Below, one piece after another: positions 59,226 through 64,000 of a stretch of 64,000 bases of DNA; position 1 is the stretch's first letter; every line of letters begins with the position of its first letter. A model generated the notes under the pieces. It was not told the DNA's origin and searched no databases. It saw only the letters and a program-made list of their open reading frames with translations. The stretch is from Cunninghamia lanceolata (lineage: Eukaryota; Streptophyta; Pinopsida; Cupressales; Cupressaceae): NCBI GenBank assembly GCA_027924645.1, contig BSBN01000252.1, positions 1,674,001-1,738,000 of the forward strand, read 5' to 3'. The position numbers were made by a program, and so were the translations under genes.

Positions 59226-60150
59226 TGAGATTTGCTAGTGTCAAAATGATCCGTGTTAGTTTTGTAATTGGGGAATGAACCTTGAATTTTCAAATCAAAG
59301 CTTAAAAGTGGGTTAATTTCCCTTCATTCCAACTAGCCATTATGGATCAACTAAAGCATAAAATATTTGAAATTACATATTAGGGTGTTGTATAAAAGGA
59401 CAAACCCTAATTCATTATGATCATCTAGAGAATCAATAAGAAAGCATCTTGCTCATGTCTATAGGCATCAAAACATTATCATGTGACATCAACATTGCAT
59501 CAACATTCTAGGCATATTACATGACTACCTACTAACTTTGATGATTGTTTTGTATCATTTGTTAGTGCTCCAAATAGCACCTACAATTCTAGAAACATCA
59601 CATAAGGATTGACTCCTGTGAACATATCAAGCCAAAGACTCAAGTAAAGCTTCATAATCAACATGGAAGCAATTTGAGCCGATTGACAAGAGTGGGTCAC
59701 TTTTTTATAATTTGGGTTATATGAATTAGGGAAGGTATTCCCAAGAAATCTTACTGAATAGTAAAAAAGAAATCAAAGGAACAAGGTCACACGACTTTGT
59801 TACACATTGTGCTTGAGGAAAACCCAATTATTTGTCATAAATTACCCCTCATACTAGCTTACTGGACTTGCAAATTTATTATCCCTAAGCAACTGGTAGA
59901 ACAATTTGGTTAAACATGGTTCTAGACCACAAATAAATGTTCAATGAAAGTCCCTTAGAGATATTAATCAACTATAACCTCTCATAGACTTATGCAAACT
60001 AGCTAAGGACCATAAATTATTGGACAACCTACCAAGATTATTATTAAATGAATTATGATCAAATGCCTTAATGGCCAATGCCTTATTCATTAGGAATAGA
60101 GTAACGAATTAACAAAATATGTAAAGATTGTATGCAAGCTTCAATTAGTG
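59226..60150. other. Intergenic DNA, nothing recognised
   Basis: No supported coding frame or element end. Confidence 0.45.
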
Positions 60151-60381
60151 AACTCGGCTGTCAGTAGCTAGCCAATTGCCGTTTTTTTGGGCTACAATTT
60201 CAAGTTAACTGTGGTCAGACTAGAAGACAAAAGCCCAGCCTGAATTTGTGCTCGGCATATTACGGAATATTAATTGGAGTTTTAATTTAACAGATAATAA
60301 CTAGATAAACCAAACTTTTTTAATTAAAAAAAATGCATACCCTGCACTTATCTGTATTGTCTATCCAGCGCTCTGTATGCA
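60151..60381. repeat. Direct repeat R2 (partner at 57369)
   Basis: Matches R1 through CTCGGCATATTACGGAATAT and the TGCATACCCTGCACTTATC segment. R2 is directly followed by the tandem duplication at 60396. Confidence 0.88.
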
Positions 60382-60395
60382 ATTTGATTGTATTT

Positions 60396-61600
60396 ATTAG
60401 TACCTTCCTTCTGCTGGTACTATTGCAATGAGTTCACACTTATCTAGTTATTAATCTATTGATGCAAACCAAATTATTTTTCTTGTCGGGTAAATTTGAT
60501 TTAAATTTGTACTTTTCCTATGTCAACATTATAAATTTTTAACAAAAAATTATTGAAAAATGATTTATCTGTATTGTCATTGGCTGAAAAAAATGACCTC
60601 TTCTCTGCGGATTGTCGGAGAGTGCACAAAAAGCTATAAGTGCGGAGAAAATTCTGGTTTGAGGGGAGGATGTGGCAAATAAACAAATTATGCACAACGT
60701 AAACAAATTATGAACACAAATTTTGTCTCCCACTAGTTAAATCATGCATAAATGGATGACGATAATTATGATGAGAGGGAAGAATCATCAATTTTTATGA
60801 ATTTAATTTAATTTTGTCTCCCACTAATTAAGTCATGCCTAAATGGATGACAATAATTATGATGAGAGGAAAGAATCATTAGTTTTTATGAATTTAATTT
60901 TTTGATTCAGTAAAAATTACTTTTTGTCAAAGGGACAAAGTTATAATATTAATAATATTATTAAAAATATAAAGTTCTATACATTTTATTTTATGAAATT
61001 AGATTATTTTTGGGATTTCAATTTTAATAGTATTATTAGATCTCCACATAATACAAATATGCAGGTTTGTAAAGTTTAGTTTTATAGTTAAAGAAATATT
61101 TGTGTTATTAGTCCTTGCCTTTGGCAAGTACTATTGCAATGAGTTCGCACTTATCTAGCTATTAATCTATTGATTGTAAACCAATCAAAACACAGGATAA
61201 TTTTTCTTGTCGGTAAATTTGATTTAAATTTGTACTTTTCCTATGTCAACATGATAAATTTTTAACAAAAAAAATTGAAAAATGATTTATCTGTATTGTC
61301 ATTGGCTGAAAAAAATGACTTCTTCCCTGCCGATTGTCGGAGAGTGCAACAAAAAGTGAAGAAAATTTCGAAGAGAATTTTGGTTTGAGGCGAGGATGTG
61401 GCAAGTGAACAAATTATGAGAGCGAAGAATCATTAGTTTTTATGAATTTAATTTTTTTGCTTCATTAGTTAAACGTAAAAATTACTTTTTGTAGGCACAA
61501 AGTTATAATATTAATAATACTATTAAAAATATAGGGTACTACACATTTTATTTTATGAAATTAGATTATTTTTGGGATTTCAATTTTATTTACTCAAGAG
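60396..61600. repeat. ~0.7-kb tandem duplication
   Basis: Copy 1 starts about 60396 and copy 2 about 61107. Shared segments in the same order: GTACTATTGCAATGAGTTC, TTGATTTAAATTTGTACTTT, ATGATTTATCTGTATTGTCA, GGATTGTCGGAGAGTGC (first copy; CGATTGTCGG in the second), GAATCATTAGTTTTTATGAA and ATTTTATTTTATGAAATTAG. Copy 1 also contains an internal ~88-bp duplication at about 60723-60900 (GTCTCCCACTA, AATGGATGACGATAATTATG). Confidence 0.88.
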
Positions 61601-63200
61601 TTAAAAATCTAATATTTCAATTTTATTTTATTAAAAAGTTAAAAATCTACAATATCATGAAAAATATTTCACCATATTATTACATTTTAAATTATCATAG
61701 TATTAATATTATTACATTTTAATATCTTAAGCAGACATTTCAAATCGCTCTCCACATAATACAAATATGGAGGCTTTGTAAAGTTTAGTTTTATAGTTAA
61801 GGATATATTTGTGTTATTTAATAGGCTTTGTAAAGTTTAATTTTATAGTTATTTTTACCAAATTAAATTATTTTTGAGATTAATTAAAATAATTAAAATC
61901 ATGTTCTCTAAAAATACTTACTATTATTACTTAAACAAAAAATTTAAGTGACTAAAATAAAACACTGTAGTGATCTAAATATGAATATGTTATTGTTATT
62001 ATATTGTGTAATTATTCTTCAAACTTACAATATTTTAATGCATTTTAAATTGTAGTAGTATTCAATATTATTATATTTTAATATCTTAGGCAGACATTTC
62101 AAATCTCTCCACACCCAACTAGGGTTAGAGTTCTACACATTTTATTTTATGAAATTAGATTATTTTTGAGATTTCAATTTTATTTACTCAAGAGTTAAAA
62201 ATCTAGGATTTCAATTTTATTTAGTTAAAATTAAAAATCTATAGTATCACTAAAAATATTTCGCCATGTTATTACATTTTTTATTTTATTCTTCAAACTT
62301 ACAATATTTTAATGCATTTTAAATTATAAAAGTATTAGTATTATTACATTTTAAGAAAATATTTGTGTTATTTAATAGGTTTGTAAAGTTTAGTTTTATA
62401 GTTAAAGAAATATTTTAGTCCTATTTTATTTTTACCAAATTAGATTATTTTTAAAATTTCAATTTTATTTACCCAAAACATTTTTCAATTATTGGAATGC
62501 AATTTGTCTATACAACCAATACCTAATCAACAAAAAATAATTTCAACTAAACAAATACTATATACAACCAATAGCTAATCAACAAAAAAAAAAATTACAA
62601 CTAAACAAATACTATAATAACAACACTACAAGGTAGGTATTGGCCACTATATGACACTTGTTTAATAGGCTTTGTAAAGTTTAGTTTTATAGCTAAGTAA
62701 ATAATTTAGTGCTATTTTATTTTTACTAAATTAAATTATTTCTGAGATTTCAATTTTATTTACTCAACCACAATATTAGATTAATTAAAATAATTAAAAT
62801 CATGTTCTCTAAAAGTACTTATTATTATTACTTAAACAAAAAATTAAGTGATTAAGATAAAATTAATATGTTAAACACTTCAAATCTCTCCACATCCAAC
62901 TAGGGTTAGGATTCTACATATTTTATTTTATAAAATTAGATTATTTTGGAGATTTCAATTTTATTTACTCAAGAGTTACAAATCTAAGATTTTAATTTTA
63001 TTTAGTCAAAAGTTAAAAATCTAGTATCAGGGAAAATAATGTTATTACATTTTTTATTTTATTCTTCAAACTTACAATATTTTAATGCATTTTAAATTAT
63101 AAAAGTATTAGTATTATTACATTTTAAGGAAATATTTGTGTTATTTAATAGGCTTTGTAAAGTTTAGTTTTATACTTAAGAAAATATTTTAGTCCTAGAT
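60981..63200. repeat. Degenerate array of 0.56-0.78-kb AT-rich modules
   Basis: The anchor ACATTTTATTTTATGAAATT recurs at 60981, 61543, 62137 and (as ACATATTTTATTTTATAAAA) 62917. Each is followed by AGATTATTTTTGAGATTTCA-like text and, in most copies, TTTACTCAAGAGTTAAAAAT. A second anchor, AATAGGCTTTGTAAAGTTTA, recurs at about 61820, 62377, 62667 and 63149, and CAACCAATAGCTAATCAACA in the last two. No gene is present. Confidence 0.8.
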
Positions 63201-63417
63201 TATTTTTGAGATTTCAATTTTATTTACCAAGATATGCAATTTGTCTATACAAGCAATACTTAATCAACAAAAAAAATTACAACTAAATAAATACTATATA
63301 CAACCAATAGCTAATCAACAAAAAAATTACAAGTTAACGAATACTATAATAAAAACACTAAATTACAACTTACGAATACTATAATAAAAACACTACAAGG
63401 CAAGCCACTACGTGGCA

Positions 63418-63745
63418 CTTGTTAATTATTGTGATTTTCTTATTTTCATTTTTTTTTTTGGTTTTATTTTTTCCAATTTTTTTTTTGGTTCCATAGTTTT
63501 TGTGATTTTCTTATTTTAATTTGGTTTTTATTTTTTATTTTTTCCAATTTCTTTTTTAGTTTTTATTTTTTGTTTTTTCCAATTTCTTGTTTTTATTTTT
63601 ATTTTTTTCCAATTTATTTTTTGATTCTATAGTTTTTATATTTTCTTATTATCAATTTATTTTTAAATCACCAAAAATATCAAACAAAAAAAATTAAAAA
63701 ATTAAAAAATAAAAACAATAGAAAAAATAAACTATGGAAAAGAGA
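63418..63745. repeat. T-rich block followed by its A-rich reverse complement
   Basis: 63440-63660 repeats TTTTTCCAATTTCTTTTTT-type words; 63665-63740 is A-rich, with AAATAAACTATGGAA complementary to TTCCATAGTTTTTG in the T-rich half. The pair could fold back on itself. Confidence 0.6.
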
Positions 63746-63779
63746 TATCCCTCGGTTTTTCTAAATATAAATATACTAG

Positions 63780-64000
63780 TTAATAAATATAGTTAAATGT
63801 GCACCACAATAGTTGTTGCCCACTTATCTATGGCTTTATGGTTTTATTTTGAGACGTTTGTTGTATTGTAATGATTAATATATAAATTGGTGTATTTGTG
63901 TATGGAAGTTGGCAAATAACTTAATTTTTATATTTATTTTATTGTTACACATCTTAATAAATTGGTTTTGACTCCTAATGCATCTATTTGCCACTTTAGT
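63780..64000. repeat. Direct repeat, copy 2 (cut by the window end)
   Basis: Matches 59019-59225, including ATTAATATATAAATTGGTGT and GTATGGAAGTTGGCAAATAA. Confidence 0.88.

Noticed and set aside
57369..60381. R1 and R2 as an LTR pair of a 3-kb element
   Set aside because: No TG/CA ends, no matching 5-bp flanks, no primer site or polypurine tract inside; more likely a duplication.

Overview
This looks like nuclear DNA of a seed plant with a large, repeat-rich genome. It is AT-rich, and most of it is LTR retrotransposons nested inside one another. I lean towards a gymnosperm (conifer-type) because of the very long LTRs, the degree of decay and the single small gene in 64 kb, but that is inference. 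Nothing bacterial, organellar or CRISPR-like is present.

Layout. (1) 1-~3060: the 3' end of a plus-strand LTR element that starts left of the window. It has a strikingly G-poor internal stretch, a polypurine tract, and an LTR from 2213 carrying four AT-rich palindromes. (2) 3061-6917: old intergenic DNA ending in a ~265-bp tandem duplication. (3) 6918-31658: element A, a plus-strand Ty3/gypsy chromovirus with 1.15-kb LTRs and target duplication GTTAT. It is split by element B (9478-27217), a minus-strand Tekay-like chromovirus with 4.1-kb LTRs and target duplication ATGCC. B's left LTR is itself split by a 4.7-kb non-coding insertion C (about 12863-17563). (4) 33103-46748: element D, a non-autonomous LTR element without recognisable pol, target duplication ATACA. 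Its 5' LTR is split by element E (33354-40708), a minus-strand Ty1/copia element with target duplication GGTTT. (5) 46749-52800: decayed open frames, including a DUF4283-type ORF, an uncharacterised ~400-codon pseudogene and a gypsy gag scrap. (6) 54966-56655: the only convincing host gene, two exons on the minus strand, 249 residues, function not recognised. (7) 57300-64000: very AT-rich, gene-free DNA built from local duplications.

The four boundaries with target duplications give a relative insertion order: tandem duplication, then A, then B, then C; and independently D, then E. All TE polyproteins carry premature stops, many readable as CAG or TGG turned into TAG, as expected after cytosine methylation and deamination. 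None of A, B or E looks able to make a full product.

The window holds no obvious new gene system. The most distinctive items are element D (four iterated stem-loops in its leader plus a decayed ORF of unknown type), the palindrome set in the 2213 LTR, the 31-bp perfect hairpin in insertion C, and the unassigned two-exon gene. All similarity estimates here are by eye.
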